DNA of 64,000 nt from Bacteroidaceae bacterium (GTDB taxonomy: Bacteria; Bacteroidota; Bacteroidia; Bacteroidales; Bacteroidaceae). The stretch's first letter is position 1. Every line of letters starts with the position of its first letter. Both the position numbers and the translations under genes were made by a program. Shown one piece after another: positions 41,596 through 50,834 of this stretch. The notes beneath the pieces were generated by a model, which did not search any database, had not been told where the DNA came from, and saw nothing but the letters and a program-made list of their open reading frames with translations. Where the stretch lies: positions 62,001 through 126,000 of the forward strand of contig JAGCDQ010000076.1 in assembly GCA_017651245.1 (NCBI GenBank), read 5' to 3'.

Positions 41596-43074
41596 ATGAA
41601 AAAGATTCAACTGATTGCAGCGCTGGTGCTGGTTGTGATGGCATTGTGCTCTTGTACAAACACCGACTATCAGAAGGTGATTCCTGCGAATGCGACGGTG
41701 GTGGTGAAGGCGGACATGAAGTCCATCTCGGAGAAGGCAGACTTCAAGGACTCGAAGTATAAGCAGATGCTGGACGAGTCGCTGGGCGCTGTCGTGAAAG
41801 GCAAGGACATGGACGCTGTGAAGGCATACATCGACGACCCCATGAAGATGGGCATCGACCTCAGCGTGCCATTGTACTTCTTCCTGGCTGGCGAAGAGAC
41901 TGTCGGACTGACCATGAAGGTGGGCGACGAGGACGATGTGAAGGAATTCCTGCAGTTGCTCAACAAGCAAGGTATGGCATCGAAACCGCAGGAGAAAGAC
42001 GGACAGATGTGCGGCACCTTGCTGGACGACATCTATTATTCTTACGACAAGAACACCTTCCTGCTGTTGGCATCGCTGAAGAGTTCGGGAACGTCTGCCA
42101 CGAGCCGTATGGCACGCGAACTGATGACCTTGAAGGAGGATGACAGCTTCATCAGCACGGACGCATTCGACCGCATGAATGACGAGGAACAGGACATGGT
42201 GTGCTACACCAACCTGAATGTGTTGCCGAAGGATATGATGGATGGTTGGAAGGTGCTATTGCCTGAGAACATCAGTGCGAACGACATCGACTTCATCTCT
42301 TCGTTGGATTTCGAGGATGGTGCCGCATCGCTCAAGCTGCGTGTGTGTGGCAAGACCGACGAGGCCAAGAAGGCTATCGAAGAAGAGGGTAAGAATTTCG
42401 GCAACATCAAGGGCAAGTTCGTGGAGCGTGCATCGGACGACATGATACTTTGGCTGGGTGTGAACATGAAGGGCGAGTGGCTCATGAAGCAAATGAAGAA
42501 GAGCCGCAACTTCAAGGAAGTGCTCTTCATGATGGAACGTGTGGTGGATATCGAGCAGATGATCAATGCGGTGGATGGTGATGTGGCAGTCGAGTATCCG
42601 ATGTCAGGACTCGGCTTTGTTGGGAAGCCTGCTTATAAGATGTATGCAGAGGTGAAGAACACCGACTTCCTTGCCGATGTGGATGATTGGATGACGACTT
42701 CGAAGGAGTATGGCATGACGTATCGCGAGGTGGGCAAAAACAAATATGTGGCGGAAATGGATGGCGAGACTTTCACTTGGGGTGTGGAGGACAATGTGCT
42801 CTACAGTTTCAGGGGCCAGATGGCTTCTCCTTCCAAGGGAACAAATCCGTTGGATGCGTACAAGAACGACATTCAAAACAGCCGATTCTTTATCTTTGTC
42901 AATCTGGAGAAGTTGCCATTGGAACAGTTGGGACGCTCTGCCGACATGCCTATAGGGGATGCCTTGAACTCATTGAAGGCCATCATGCTGAAGTCTGCTG
43001 ATGTTGACGAGTTGACCTTGACTGTCGCTCTGAAGGATAAGAACGAGAACTTCTTGAAGCAATTACTTAAATGA
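41596..43074 (+). CDS. DUF4836-like lipoprotein
   Basis: A 492-residue lipoprotein: signal sequence and lipobox MALCSC (Cys20), then long duplicated-looking alpha/beta domains (VIPANATVVVKADMKSI, and later DGDVAVEYP) typical of the DUF4836 family of Bacteroidetes. Function unknown. It overlaps the next ABC ATPase gene by 4 bp (ATGA), so it is co-translated with an ABC ATPase and an FtsX-like permease, suggesting it is the substrate-side or accessory component of that transporter. Confidence 0.8.
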   Translation: MKKIQLIAALVLVVMALCSCTNTDYQKVIPANATVVVKADMKSISEKADFKDSKYKQMLDESLGAVVKGKDMDAVKAYIDDPMKMGIDLSVPLYFFLAGEETVGLTMKVGDEDDVKEFLQLLNKQGMASKPQEKDGQMCGTLLDDIYYSYDKNTFLLLASLKSSGTSATSRMARELMTLKEDDSFISTDAFDRMNDEEQDMVCYTNLNVLPKDMMDGWKVLLPENISANDIDFISSLDFEDGAASLKLRVCGKTDEAKKAIEEEGKNFGNIKGKFVERASDDMILWLGVNMKGEWLMKQMKKSRNFKEVLFMMERVVDIEQMINAVDGDVAVEYPMSGLGFVGKPAYKMYAEVKNTDFLADVDDWMTTSKEYGMTYREVGKNKYVAEMDGETFTWGVEDNVLYSFRGQMASPSKGTNPLDAYKNDIQNSRFFIFVNLEKLPLEQLGRSADMPIGDALNSLKAIMLKSADVDELTLTVALKDKNENFLKQLLK

Positions 43075-43715
43075 ACAAGATTCAACTGATTCATACACTG
43101 CCCAATGTGTTCCAGAACCGTACGGACATCGTGAGTGACATCTGGAACCAAGACGTCACCTTTGAGAAGGGCAAGATGTATCTGGTGGAAGCCAATTCGG
43201 GTACGGGCAAGTCATCGTTGTGCAGTTATATTTATGGCTATCGTCACGACTATCAGGGAAAGATTCTCTTCGATGGTGAGGACATCAGCGGATATACTGT
43301 GGCGAAGTGGACGAACATCCGCAAGAAGCACTTTGCCTTGTTGTGGCAGGAGTTGCGTATGTTCCCCGAACTGACGGCATGGGAGAATGTGGAAATCAAG
43401 AACAAGTTGACGGGTTACCAGAAGAAAAAGCAGATACTCGAATGGTTCGACATGTTGGGCATCACCGACAAGCTGAATGCCAAGATGGGCAAGATGTCGT
43501 TTGGTCAGCAGCAACGTGTGGCGTTGATTCGTTCTTTGTGCCAGCCTTTTGATTTCTTGTTTGTGGACGAACCGATCAGTCACCTCGACGACACCAATGC
43601 TGAAATCATGGGACGTATCATGACTGCTGAAGCCCAGAAGCAAGGGGCAGGCATCATCGCCACCAGTATTGGCAAGCATATCAATCTGGAGTATGAAAAG
43701 GTGTTTAACCTCTAA
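43071..43715 (+). CDS. ABC transporter ATP-binding protein (LolD/MacB-like)
   Basis: A 214-residue nucleotide-binding domain. Walker A is ANSGTGKSS (41-49), the signature reads MSFGQQQRVA (an SGGQ variant) and Walker B is FLFVDEP followed by a D-loop (SHLDD). The short length and the following FtsX-type permease place it in the LolD/MacB type, which drives mechanotransmission of lipoproteins or periplasmic substrates rather than transport across the membrane. The usual switch His appears replaced (TSIGKH). Confidence 0.87.
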   Translation: MNKIQLIHTLPNVFQNRTDIVSDIWNQDVTFEKGKMYLVEANSGTGKSSLCSYIYGYRHDYQGKILFDGEDISGYTVAKWTNIRKKHFALLWQELRMFPELTAWENVEIKNKLTGYQKKKQILEWFDMLGITDKLNAKMGKMSFGQQQRVALIRSLCQPFDFLFVDEPISHLDDTNAEIMGRIMTAEAQKQGAGIIATSIGKHINLEYEKVFNL

Positions 43716-43721
43716 AATGTG

Positions 43722-44927
43722 ATGAAGATGAAACTGGTTTGGAAACTTTTACGACAGCACATCAGCATCCCTCAGTTTGTGGGGTTCTTCTTCGCCAACT
43801 TGGTGGGCGTGGTTATCATTCTGCTGGGTGTGCAGTTCTACAACGATTATAAGGCACTCGATCAGGAAGACAGTTTCATGAAGGCTGACTACCTGATTGT
43901 GAACAAGAAGATTGGTGCTTTGTCGGGCTTGACAGGTTCGAGCAACACCTTCAGCAAGGCTGAGATTGAGGAATTGGAAGACGAGGACTTCGTGGAGCGC
44001 ATTGGTGCGTTCACTCCCAGTTCCTACAGCGTCAAGGCACGTTTCGATGTGGAGGGCTTTGTGAATTTCTCCACGGAGATGTTCTTCGAGAGTGTGCCCG
44101 ATGAGTTTGTCGATGTGAAGAGTGATGCGTGGGATTATCAGGAGGGGAGTGACGAAATTCCTATCATCCTGCCCAAGAACTACCTCGACCTCTATAACTT
44201 TGGTTATGCACAGGGAAAGGGACTTCCTAAACTCAGCGAGGGCATTCTGGGTGCGATGAAGCTGAACATTCAGATTGCAGGCAATGGAAACAGCGATAGT
44301 TTCGATGGTCGCATCGTGGGATTCTCTTCCCGTCTGAACACGATTTTGGTGCCTGAGAAGTTCATGCGTTGGGCAAACGAACAATATGCCGATGGGAATG
44401 CCACGAAAGAGCCTACCCGTCTGATTATGGAGGTGAACAATCCCACCGATGACCGCATCACCAGCTATTTGCAGGATCGTGATTATGAGACAGACGAGGA
44501 CAAGCTCGATGCTTCGAAGACCACGTTTATCTTGCGTGTCATTGTCAGCATCGTCATGATTGTGGGAGTGGTCATCAGCATCTTGTCTATCTATATTCTC
44601 ATGCTCAGCGTCTTCCTCTTGGTGCAGAAGAACAGTTCGAAACTGGAGAACCTCCTGCTGATTGGTTACTCACCAGCCAAGGTGTCGTTCCCATATCAGG
44701 CTTTGACGGTCGGGTTGAATGTCTTGGTGCTGATTTTGGCGGTGGCTGTCATGCTGGTGGTGAGGAATATCTATCTGGCGATGTTTGAAAACTTCTTCCC
44801 CGACCTCGAAGTGCCAGGCATCATCCCAGCCCTTTGTGTGGGTGTGGTGCTGCTGATTATTGTCAGCATCTTCAACATCATCGCTGTGCATGGAAAGGTG
44901 ATGAGCATTTGGAGAAGGAGGGAGTAG
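43722..44927 (+). CDS. FtsX-like ABC permease (MacB/LolE type)
   Basis: A 401-residue permease: one N-terminal membrane segment (VGFFFANLVGVVIILLGV), a periplasmic domain of about 220 residues, then three C-terminal segments (VIVSIVMIVGVVISILSIYI and two more) of the FtsX family. Forms a type VII ABC system with the ATPase 6 bp upstream. The start is GTG at 43719 or ATG at 43722; ATG was preferred. Confidence 0.87.
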   Translation: MKMKLVWKLLRQHISIPQFVGFFFANLVGVVIILLGVQFYNDYKALDQEDSFMKADYLIVNKKIGALSGLTGSSNTFSKAEIEELEDEDFVERIGAFTPSSYSVKARFDVEGFVNFSTEMFFESVPDEFVDVKSDAWDYQEGSDEIPIILPKNYLDLYNFGYAQGKGLPKLSEGILGAMKLNIQIAGNGNSDSFDGRIVGFSSRLNTILVPEKFMRWANEQYADGNATKEPTRLIMEVNNPTDDRITSYLQDRDYETDEDKLDASKTTFILRVIVSIVMIVGVVISILSIYILMLSVFLLVQKNSSKLENLLLIGYSPAKVSFPYQALTVGLNVLVLILAVAVMLVVRNIYLAMFENFFPDLEVPGIIPALCVGVVLLIIVSIFNIIAVHGKVMSIWRRRE

Positions 44928-44928
44928 T

Positions 44929-44951
44929 TTACTGTTTACGGTTTACAGTTT
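44929..44951 (+). repeat. Heptamer phrase repeat GTTTACN
   Basis: GTTTACT, GTTTACG, GTTTACA, GTTTATG: four heptamers between the FtsX-like gene and the kinase-RapZ gene. Confidence 0.75.
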
Positions 44952-46475
44952 ATGGAAAGAATCATTCAGTTATATCAGGGTTTGACGGGCAAGGAGCCAC
45001 AAAGCATTGTGCCGTTGGCAGGTGCTGGCAGCAATCGTCAATACTTCCGTGTGTTGGGGAACGAACAGGCTTCGGTCATTGCTGTCATAGGCACCAATAC
45101 GGAGGAGAATGAAGCGTTCATCGACTTGGCAAAGCATTTCAAGGAGGGGAACTTGCCTGTTCCTGCCGTGCTGGCTGTGTCGGAAGATAGGATGGTGTAT
45201 TTGCAGGAGGATTGTGGGGATGTGTCCTTGTATGCTTTCTTGGCACAACATCGTCAGGAAGACGGCACGCTGGATGCTGAAGCCCTTGAAGCCTTGAAAG
45301 CGACCATCCGTGAATTGCCCCGTTTCCAACTCTTGCCCCTCAATGGTCTGCAGTCCACTTTCTTCGTGCATTGTTTCCCTCAGCAGGAGATGGACAGGAC
45401 GAGCGTCATGTTCGACCTCAACTACTTCAAGTACTGCTTCCTCAAATTGACGGGCGTGGAGTTCAACGAATACAAGTTGCAGCAGGATTTTGAGAAGTTG
45501 GCAGATGATATTTTGGCAGAGCAGACGGACACGTTCCTCTATCGCGATTTCCAGTCACGCAACGTGATGCTGAAGGATGGAAAACCTTACTTCATCGATT
45601 TCCAGGGTGGGCGTAAAGGTCCTATCTACTATGATGTTGCCTCCTTCCTCTGGCAGTCCTCTGCCAAGTTCTCCGACGAAGTGCGCAACCTCCTCATTGG
45701 TGAATACCTTGATGCCCTGCAATCCCAACCTTCGCCTTTCGAGTTCCACCTTTCCACGTTCCAACAGCGTCTTCACCTCTTCGTGTTCTTCCGCATCTTG
45801 CAGGTGTTGGGCGCTTATGGCTTCCGTGGTCTGTGGGAGAAGAAGACATACTTCACGAACAGCATTCCTCTTGCCCTCCATAACTTGCAGACGGAACTCT
45901 CCTTGGGTGTCTGTGAGCCTTATCCTTATTTAAAAGATGTGTGTGAAATGCTCATCGCCCTCAATGCTAAGGAGGAAAAGAGTAGGGCGGCGGAGGAAGC
46001 CAAGAAGGAGAAGGTGGCTGCCTATCTGCAGCAAGACAACTCCTACTTGAAGAAGGATGACGAATCTCATCTTACGGTTCGTGTCTTCTCGTTCTCTTTC
46101 AAGAAGGGAATCCCTGAGGATGAGAGTGGTAATGGTGGTGGCTATGTGTTCGACTGCCGCAGCACGCACAACCCTGGTCGTTATGAAGAGTACAAACCCC
46201 TCACGGGACTTGACCAGCCAGTCATAGACTTCCTCGAAGCGGATGGCGAGATTCTCACCTTCCTTGAGAGTGTCTATCGACTTGTCGATTTCCATGTAGC
46301 CCGTTTCAAGGAACGTGGCTTCACCAATATGCAGATTAACTTCGGATGCACTGGCGGTCGTCATCGTTCCGTCTATTGTGCCCAGCATGTGGCAGAACAT
46401 ATCCACGAGAAGTTTGGTGTGGAAGTCCACATCTGCCATCGTGAACAAGGCATCCAACAAACCCTCAACGCATAA
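44952..46475 (+). CDS. AmgK-like sugar kinase fused to a RapZ C-terminal domain
   Basis: A 507-residue fusion. Residues 1-335 form an aminoglycoside-phosphotransferase-type kinase like AmgK, with the catalytic loop YRDFQSRNVML and the metal Asp in FIDFQGGRKGPIYYD. Residues 370-507 match the C-terminal domain of RapZ, with the signature NFGCTGGRHRSVYCAQHVAE. AmgK phosphorylates MurNAc/GlcNAc at C1 in cell-wall recycling; RapZ-C senses glucosamine-6-phosphate and binds small RNA in E. coli. The gene is followed 13 bp later by a MurU-like nucleotidyltransferase, the next enzyme of the AmgK-MurU route. The regulatory link is inferred. Confidence 0.85.
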   Translation: MERIIQLYQGLTGKEPQSIVPLAGAGSNRQYFRVLGNEQASVIAVIGTNTEENEAFIDLAKHFKEGNLPVPAVLAVSEDRMVYLQEDCGDVSLYAFLAQHRQEDGTLDAEALEALKATIRELPRFQLLPLNGLQSTFFVHCFPQQEMDRTSVMFDLNYFKYCFLKLTGVEFNEYKLQQDFEKLADDILAEQTDTFLYRDFQSRNVMLKDGKPYFIDFQGGRKGPIYYDVASFLWQSSAKFSDEVRNLLIGEYLDALQSQPSPFEFHLSTFQQRLHLFVFFRILQVLGAYGFRGLWEKKTYFTNSIPLALHNLQTELSLGVCEPYPYLKDVCEMLIALNAKEEKSRAAEEAKKEKVAAYLQQDNSYLKKDDESHLTVRVFSFSFKKGIPEDESGNGGGYVFDCRSTHNPGRYEEYKPLTGLDQPVIDFLEADGEILTFLESVYRLVDFHVARFKERGFTNMQINFGCTGGRHRSVYCAQHVAEHIHEKFGVEVHICHREQGIQQTLNA

Positions 46476-46488
46476 TCCTCAACGCTCT

Positions 46489-47208
46489 ATGAACGCTCTC
46501 ATCTTTGCTGCAGGTCTTGGCACTCGCCTCAAACCGCTCACCGACACGATGCCCAAGGCGATGGTGCTTGTCAATGGCAAACCCCTCGTGCAGATTCTCA
46601 TTGAGAAACTGAAAGGCATCGGCGTGACTGAAATCGTCATCAACATTCATCACTTTGCCCAGCAGATCATTGACTTCGTGGAAGCCAACGACCACTTCGG
46701 CATCGACATCAAGTTCAGCGATGAGACCGACATGCTGCTTGAGACGGGTGGGGGACTGAAAAAGGCTGCCCGTCTTTTCTCCAACGACCAGCCTATTCTT
46801 GTGCATAATGTGGATATCCTTTCCAATGCCGACCTTCTTTCTCTCTACAATAATGCCCACACGACGACGCTCCTCGTTTCTCAGCGTCAGACCCAGCGTT
46901 ATCTGCTATTCGACGACACCAATCGTCTCATCGGTTGGACCAACATTGCCACAGGCGAATACAAGTCTCCCTATTCCGATATCAAGGAACGCCCGGCACG
47001 TGGGTTGGCATTCTCTGGCATTCAAGTGTTCCATCCCTCCCTTCTTCCCCTGATGGATTCGTGGGAAGGAAAATTCTCCATCATTGATTTCTACCTTTCC
47101 ATCTGCGACAAGGTGGACATCCGTTGCTGCCTCGATCCTCAGCTTCAGTTGCTGGATGTCGGCAAACTCGATACGATTGCCAAAGCCGAGGAATTTCTTC
47201 AGCACTAA
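46489..47208 (+). CDS. murU: MurU-like sugar-1-phosphate nucleotidyltransferase
   Basis: A 239-residue nucleotidyltransferase with the N-terminal signature FAAGLGTRLKPLTDTMPKAM (residues 5-24), the substrate motif VHNVDILSN and the central GGGLKKA. Together with the adjacent AmgK-like kinase it fits MurU, which makes UDP-MurNAc from MurNAc-1-phosphate and so bypasses early peptidoglycan synthesis; a glucose- or mannose-1-phosphate enzyme is a weaker alternative. The start at ATG 46489 opens the signature; an earlier in-frame Met lies within the preceding gene. Confidence 0.85.
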   Translation: MNALIFAAGLGTRLKPLTDTMPKAMVLVNGKPLVQILIEKLKGIGVTEIVINIHHFAQQIIDFVEANDHFGIDIKFSDETDMLLETGGGLKKAARLFSNDQPILVHNVDILSNADLLSLYNNAHTTTLLVSQRQTQRYLLFDDTNRLIGWTNIATGEYKSPYSDIKERPARGLAFSGIQVFHPSLLPLMDSWEGKFSIIDFYLSICDKVDIRCCLDPQLQLLDVGKLDTIAKAEEFLQH

Positions 47209-47211
47209 TTG

Positions 47212-47242
47212 TTTGATGATTTGAAGAAAGGATGTAACTTCG
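47212..47242 (+). promoter_or_regulatory. Promoter of the ModF-like ATPase gene
   Basis: TTTG (47212-47215), 19 bp, TAACTTCG (47235-47242, one mismatch to TAnnTTTG), 16 bp before the ATG at 47259. Confidence 0.55.
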
Positions 47243-47258
47243 CAACATTAATTCATGA

Positions 47259-48845
47259 ATGGATATGCAGAAAATTATAGAGATAAAAGGTGGAGTGGTG
47301 CGACATCCGCAGTTCAGAATGAATGCGCCCATTGACTTCGAGTTGCTGGCAGGCGAACAGCTGGCGATTGTGGGAGACAACGGCAGCGGCAAGACGAGGT
47401 TGGTGGATGTGCTGACAGGAAAGTGTGCGTTGATGCCGATGAATGGAGTGAAGTATGATTTTACACCGAGCAAAGCAAAGTTGGTGAGCGACAACATGAA
47501 GTATCTTTCGTTCAGGGATTCGTATGGGACGAATGAGGGGGTATATTATTATCAACAGCGATGGAATCAGAATGACATTGATGAGACACCGCTGGTGAGG
47601 GATTTACTGGCGGAGTCGTTCCGTGTGGCTGAGGAGGGACTGATAAGGAAAACGGTGTTTGATAAGTTTGTGGTGAGGGAAGAAACACCTGAGCAGGAGG
47701 CTGAACGCTTGCGTCAGGAGGAAGCGGACAAGCAGGAGATGCATCGGGAACTGGAGAAAGTGAGGAAGCATCTGTATGAGATATTCCACTTGGAACAGTT
47801 GCTGGACAAACATATCATCCTCCTGAGTAGTGGCGAGTTGAGGAAGTTCCAGTTGACGAAGACGCTGATGACGAATCCACGTGTGCTTATTATGGACAAC
47901 CCGTTTATCGGGCTGGATGTGACGGCACGTCAGCAGTTGGGAGAGTTCCTCACGTTGTTGACGAAAGAAACAAATGTGTCAGTGGTTTTGGTATTGTCGA
48001 AGACGGACGACATCCCCGACATCATCACGCATGTGGTGCCGGTGAAGGACCTGACGGTGGGCAGGAAGATGACACTGCAGGAATATTGGGAGAGTCGGGA
48101 ACCTGTGCTGGCGAGGATGCTTTCGGAGGAGAAGGAACGGGCGATTCTCTCACTGCCAGAGACGACTGATTCGACGGGATGTGAGCAGGTGATTGACTTT
48201 CGTAAGGTGAATATCCGCTATGGGGAGCGCACCATCTTGAAGGACCTGAGCTTCACGGTGAGGAAGGGTGAGCATTGGGCGTTGAACGGAGAAAATGGTG
48301 CAGGGAAATCGACGTTGTTGAGTATCGTGTGTGCCGACAATCCGCAGAGCTATGCCAACGACATTGTGTTGTTTGGACATCAACGAGGCAAGGGAGAGAG
48401 CATATGGGACATCAAGAAACATATCGGTTATATCTCACCAGAGATGCATCGTGCGTTCATGAGGGACATCCCTGCGGTGGACATCGTGGCGAGTGGACTG
48501 AGCGATGTGTCGGGCTTGTACCGAAAGCCGAAACCTGAGCAACGGGCTGTGTGCGAGTTCTGGATGGATGTTTTTGGCATCAAGCAGTATACCGACACGA
48601 CGTTCTTGAAATTAAGTAGCGGCGAACAGCGTCTGGTACTTTTGGCAAGGGCATTCGTAAAAGATCCATCGCTGCTGATTCTTGACGAACCACTGCATGG
48701 ACTTGATCTGAAGAATCGCCGACTGGTGAAAGATGTGATTGAAGTGTTCTGCCAACGGAAAAATAAGACGATGCTGATGGTGACGCACTATCGGGAGGAG
48801 TATCCAAAGAATATTGACCATGAGATTTTTTTGAAGAAACAATAA
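47259..48845 (+). CDS. ModF-like double ABC ATPase
   Basis: A 528-residue protein with two ABC nucleotide-binding domains in tandem and no membrane segment. The first has Walker A GDNGSGKT (39-46) and signature LSSGELRKF; the second has NGENGAGKS, LSSGEQRLV and Walker B LLILDEP. This layout matches ModF/PhrA-type proteins, whose role is unsettled (suggested links to molybdate systems or photorepair, without proof). No molybdenum gene is nearby. A long charged linker (RQEEADKQEMHRELEKVRK) is inserted in the first domain. Confidence 0.85.
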   Translation: MDMQKIIEIKGGVVRHPQFRMNAPIDFELLAGEQLAIVGDNGSGKTRLVDVLTGKCALMPMNGVKYDFTPSKAKLVSDNMKYLSFRDSYGTNEGVYYYQQRWNQNDIDETPLVRDLLAESFRVAEEGLIRKTVFDKFVVREETPEQEAERLRQEEADKQEMHRELEKVRKHLYEIFHLEQLLDKHIILLSSGELRKFQLTKTLMTNPRVLIMDNPFIGLDVTARQQLGEFLTLLTKETNVSVVLVLSKTDDIPDIITHVVPVKDLTVGRKMTLQEYWESREPVLARMLSEEKERAILSLPETTDSTGCEQVIDFRKVNIRYGERTILKDLSFTVRKGEHWALNGENGAGKSTLLSIVCADNPQSYANDIVLFGHQRGKGESIWDIKKHIGYISPEMHRAFMRDIPAVDIVASGLSDVSGLYRKPKPEQRAVCEFWMDVFGIKQYTDTTFLKLSSGEQRLVLLARAFVKDPSLLILDEPLHGLDLKNRRLVKDVIEVFCQRKNKTMLMVTHYREEYPKNIDHEIFLKKQ

Positions 48846-48856
48846 TAATAATATAT

Positions 48857-49438
48857 ATGAAGATCGTTTATTTTCACGGATTTGGTTCCTCGCATGCCAG
48901 CGGAACCGTAGAGACTTTTCGTCGCGAACTGCCCAATGACGAGGTGGTGGCACCCGATATTCCCGTTGATCCAGCGGAGGCTTTGCCTTACCTGAAGGAA
49001 TTCGTTGCCAAGGAGCAACCCGATCTCATCATTGGAACGAGCATGGGAGGAATGTATGCCCAGCAGATGCGTGGGTTTCGTCGAATCTTAGTGAATCCAG
49101 CCTTTACCATGTCCACCAACTCGAAGGTGCTGAAGACAGGTGAGTATCATTTCTTCAACGGACGCTATGATGGTGCCAAGACGTTCCGCATCACTAAGGA
49201 CATCATCCAGCATTTCAACCAGATGGAACGTCTGCAATTCAAGGATATCACTCCTGAAGAGAAAGAAACTTGCTGGTGCCTCGTGGGATTGCACGACACG
49301 ACAATCACAAATGCGGAATCACTCTTCAAAAAGAATTATCTTCCTGACCATGTGATCCGTTTCGATGGTGAACACCAACTGACGGAAAAAGTGATTAAGA
49401 AAGCTGTTTTGCCACTGGTGGCAGAGTTGAGAGGATAA
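48857..49438 (+). CDS. YqiA/YcfP-like alpha/beta-hydrolase
   Basis: A 193-residue small esterase. HGFGSSHASG opens the fold (7-16), the nucleophile elbow is GTSMGG with Ser62, and a C-terminal GEHQL supplies the likely catalytic His. YqiA-type members hydrolyse short acyl esters; the natural substrate is unknown. It follows the ModF-like gene by 11 bp and ends just before a perfect hairpin. Confidence 0.85.
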   Translation: MKIVYFHGFGSSHASGTVETFRRELPNDEVVAPDIPVDPAEALPYLKEFVAKEQPDLIIGTSMGGMYAQQMRGFRRILVNPAFTMSTNSKVLKTGEYHFFNGRYDGAKTFRITKDIIQHFNQMERLQFKDITPEEKETCWCLVGLHDTTITNAESLFKKNYLPDHVIRFDGEHQLTEKVIKKAVLPLVAELRG

Positions 49439-49443
49439 CGCTT

Positions 49444-49469
49444 ATCGGTTATCGAAAATGATAACCGAT
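49444..49469. terminator. Bidirectional hairpin between convergent genes
   Basis: A perfect ten-base stem ATCGGTTATC/GATAACCGAT with a six-base loop GAAAAT. It starts 5 bp after the esterase stop and its last base is part of the stop codon of the convergent DUF4270 gene. Confidence 0.75.
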
Positions 49470-50830
49470 TACTTAAAGCTTGAATAAATTACTTCGAGCT
49501 TGATTTTGTCCGTGGCACCTCCAACAAGTCGTGCATTACTCATGCTGAAATCGTGGTTGAGCTTGACGATATTGCCTGAAGAGTCTTTTGTGAGCTCAAC
49601 GGGAATGATAAGCACCTTGTTCCAATTGGCAGTGGCTTTACCCTGTTCCTTCTCCTTCGCCATACGGGTGAGGAGACGGGCAATGTTGTTGAACTGGTAA
49701 GAATTGGTGTTGCTGTTGAAGGTGGCAAGATAGGACTCCTTGCCATCGTTCACCTGATAGTTCTCGAAAAATCCATTGAGATAGTCGTCAAGACGCACCA
49801 ACAACACGGTCTTGGGTATGTTGAGTTTGAAAGGACTCTCCACTTGATCGTTGTAGCGAGTGAACGTGAGCTTAGCAGAGTTGATGGTGTCCTGCACGTT
49901 GATCTGCTCTGCTGGTAATGTCGCCAACGTGAAAATACCAGCCGGACTTTTCAGGTAGGTGGCATTTTTGTCATCAAGAAGTTTATCTAGGTTGGAGTTC
50001 TCGAATCGAGTGGCCTGTACGACGGCATCGGTGGAGGCAAAAGATGCCATACCGATGGTGTCGCGATGGATGTAATCTTCGTAGTAGCGGAAGAAGATGT
50101 TGAGTTGTACAAGATTGATGTAAGCCATCGCACCATCGCCATTTTCCAGCTTGAAATAAAGTCCCTTACTACAAGGATTACCACTTTTCTGCCATGTAGA
50201 AGTATTCTCAAAGTGCTCAGGGTGAGCCTTGAAGTCGCGGATGATGTGTGTGCCAATCTCTGTAGGAAGGCTTACGAGAATGTTGTTATTATAAGAAGAA
50301 GACCAACGGTCGGTGTCCTTGATGGTACGGTCGCTGATGGTGAACCACTTCGTAGCGATAGGCTCAGAGGTTTTATCGTAGTATTTCTCAGGATCGATGT
50401 TGGTGTAGTAGTCGGCATTGGGGTCGAGCGATTCGTTCAGTTCATAGACGCTGAGCTTGAAGTTCTGAAGGGAATCACCCACATAGTCGTCAATGAAAAG
50501 TCTGAGGTCAAAGCGTGTACAAGACTCATTTTGTACATTGGATGGAATGTCGAAGCCCTCATCGATGTGGAACTGTGCCAGGAAGTCGCTCTTGACGGTG
50601 GTGTTGGTCTCTGGGTCGGTGAAGCGTCCCAAATAAGACATATTAGTGCGTGCCAACACTGCGTCGCCTACAGGATAAGATTCTGTGGTGACATCATAGG
50701 TCTGATAATTTTTGGTGACAAGGTCGGACTTGGGCATCATGTCAACACCAAGCGTAGCGGTGTTGTCATCGCATGCCACCAACATAAGCAATGCTGTGAC
50801 CCAAACAAGGAGATGTGCTAGCTTGAACAT
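49469..50830 (-). CDS. DUF4270-like lipoprotein
   Basis: A 453-residue lipoprotein: lipobox ALLMLVAC (Cys20), then an all-beta protein of the DUF4270 family, a large Bacteroidetes group of unknown function that is likely exposed outside. It lies 4 bp downstream of a glycogen-synthase-like gene, a pairing that recurs in Bacteroidetes. Confidence 0.85.
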   Translation of the reverse strand: MFKLAHLLVWVTALLMLVACDDNTATLGVDMMPKSDLVTKNYQTYDVTTESYPVGDAVLARTNMSYLGRFTDPETNTTVKSDFLAQFHIDEGFDIPSNVQNESCTRFDLRLFIDDYVGDSLQNFKLSVYELNESLDPNADYYTNIDPEKYYDKTSEPIATKWFTISDRTIKDTDRWSSSYNNNILVSLPTEIGTHIIRDFKAHPEHFENTSTWQKSGNPCSKGLYFKLENGDGAMAYINLVQLNIFFRYYEDYIHRDTIGMASFASTDAVVQATRFENSNLDKLLDDKNATYLKSPAGIFTLATLPAEQINVQDTINSAKLTFTRYNDQVESPFKLNIPKTVLLVRLDDYLNGFFENYQVNDGKESYLATFNSNTNSYQFNNIARLLTRMAKEKEQGKATANWNKVLIIPVELTKDSSGNIVKLNHDFSMSNARLVGGATDKIKLEVIYSSFK

Positions 50831-50834
50831 GAGA

